The notes below the pieces were generated by a model. It did no database searches and had not been told where the DNA came from. It saw only the letters and a list, made by a program, of their open reading frames with translations. A stretch of DNA of 7,194 bases, taken from NCBI GenBank assembly GCA_946620335.1, contig CAMONF010000173.1:1-7194 (forward strand), in the 5' to 3' direction. This DNA comes from an uncultured Clostridia bacterium. Its GTDB lineage: Bacteria; Bacillota; Clostridia; Lachnospirales; Lachnospiraceae. Below, one piece after another: positions 6,631-7,194 of this stretch. The translations under genes and the position numbers were made by a program. The first letter of the stretch is position 1; every line of letters starts with the position of its first letter.

Positions 6631-6642
6631 GGAGGATCATAG

Positions 6643-7194
6643 ATGGGAGAAAAGGGGAAGATGAAAATCAGAAAACTGACAGCAGCCCTGGTCGCTGCCT
6701 GCCTTGCCATGACGGCGGTCGGGTGCGGCGGCAATTCTACCAAAGGAAAATACGTCTTCGTGACGGACACCCAAGGGACGGATTCGGACAGCGGCTCCGC
6801 TCTCTGGCAGGGCATCAAGGAAGTGACCGACGCCGGGGAAATCGAGACAGGCCTTTTTGCGGCCACCACCGACACGCCGGAGGGTTACGCGGAGGCTTTC
6901 GGAAAAGCGGCCGAGGAGAAGCCTGGCGTCGTGATTGCCATGGGAGAAGCCATGGAGGTGCCGTTCTATGAGGCGGCCACGGCGAGCGGCAAATTGAACT
7001 TCATCCTCTTCGACGGCGTGCCCCATCCCAAGGACGGCGGGGATTCGATTCCTGCCAATGCTGTCTGCGTCCGGTTCGCGGAGCATGAGGAGGCCTTTGT
7101 GGCAGGCTACGCGGCTGTCTGCAGCGGCATCCGGGCTCTGGGCGTCCTGGTCGGCGAGGAAAATGAAATCAATACCCGGCACGTGAACGGTTTC
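6643..7194 (+). CDS. BMP/PnrA-like substrate-binding lipoprotein, 3' truncated
   Basis: The first 184 residues are in the window and the gene continues past its end. The start at 6643 has GGAGG seven bases upstream; an in-frame ATG at 6661 is an alternative. The N-terminus is a lipoprotein signal peptide: basic MKIRK, a hydrophobic core and AVGC, giving a lipidated cysteine at residue 28, so the protein would be anchored outside the cytoplasmic membrane. The mature part fits the basic membrane protein (BMP, Med/PnrA) family: VFVTDTQGTDSDSGSALWQG matches the opening strand and binding loop, ANAVCVRFAEHEEAFVAGYAA matches the segment before the hinge, and GVLVGEENEINTRHVNGF matches the second-lobe opening. 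Characterised members bind purine nucleosides for an ABC transporter; the ligand here is not determined. An ATPase and permeases would be expected downstream, outside the window. It is transcribed divergently from the Hsp70-like cluster. Confidence 0.83.
   Translation, partial: MGEKGKMKIRKLTAALVAACLAMTAVGCGGNSTKGKYVFVTDTQGTDSDSGSALWQGIKEVTDAGEIETGLFAATTDTPEGYAEAFGKAAEEKPGVVIAMGEAMEVPFYEAATASGKLNFILFDGVPHPKDGGDSIPANAVCVRFAEHEEAFVAGYAAVCSGIRALGVLVGEENEINTRHVNGF

Noticed and set aside
6637..7182. 181-codon open frame on the - strand
   Set aside because: It is antisense to the lipoprotein gene, which has a promoter, ribosome binding site and signal peptide.

Overview
The window looks like a GC-rich chromosomal segment from a member of the Bacillota (Clostridia-like). 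The reasons are strong AGGAGG-type ribosome binding sites, sigma-A-like promoters with TATAAT boxes, a BMP-family lipoprotein, a YvbH-type PH-domain protein and Clostridia-style palindromic repeats. The exact taxon cannot be read from the sequence.

Left part (1-1761, +): the 3' end of a large mannose-metabolism fusion gene. It encodes the tail of a ManC-type nucleotidyltransferase, then a ManC-type cupin (type II phosphomannose isomerase), then a complete class I phosphomannose isomerase (ManA). The last module keeps its expected metal ligands. The nucleotidyltransferase tail and the cupin look eroded at positions that are normally conserved.

Middle part (1762-3164): one Nudix hydrolase gene (+, 2067-2687) sits between two copies of a roughly 250-bp structured repeat, placed in opposite orientation. 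Both copies share a 155-bp core. Each core is enclosed by a long terminal stem whose sequence differs completely between the copies but pairs with itself in each. A separate hairpin follows, with perfect 39-bp arms and a 3-nt loop. The Nudix gene is lower in GC and uses AGG arginine codons far more than its neighbours, so repeat-gene-repeat may be an acquired or mobile cassette.

Right-centre part (3165-6489, -): a three-gene cluster read leftwards. Its genes encode a two-TM protein of unknown family, an Hsp70/actin-fold ATPase with a C-terminal membrane hairpin in place of the usual substrate-binding domain, and a small bacterial PH-domain protein. An extended -10 promoter precedes the first gene, and a second one may serve the PH gene. 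Together they suggest a membrane-anchored chaperone-like machine; this is inference.

Right end (6643-7194, +): the start of a divergently transcribed BMP/PnrA-like substrate-binding lipoprotein with a clear promoter and a small leader hairpin. It runs off the window.
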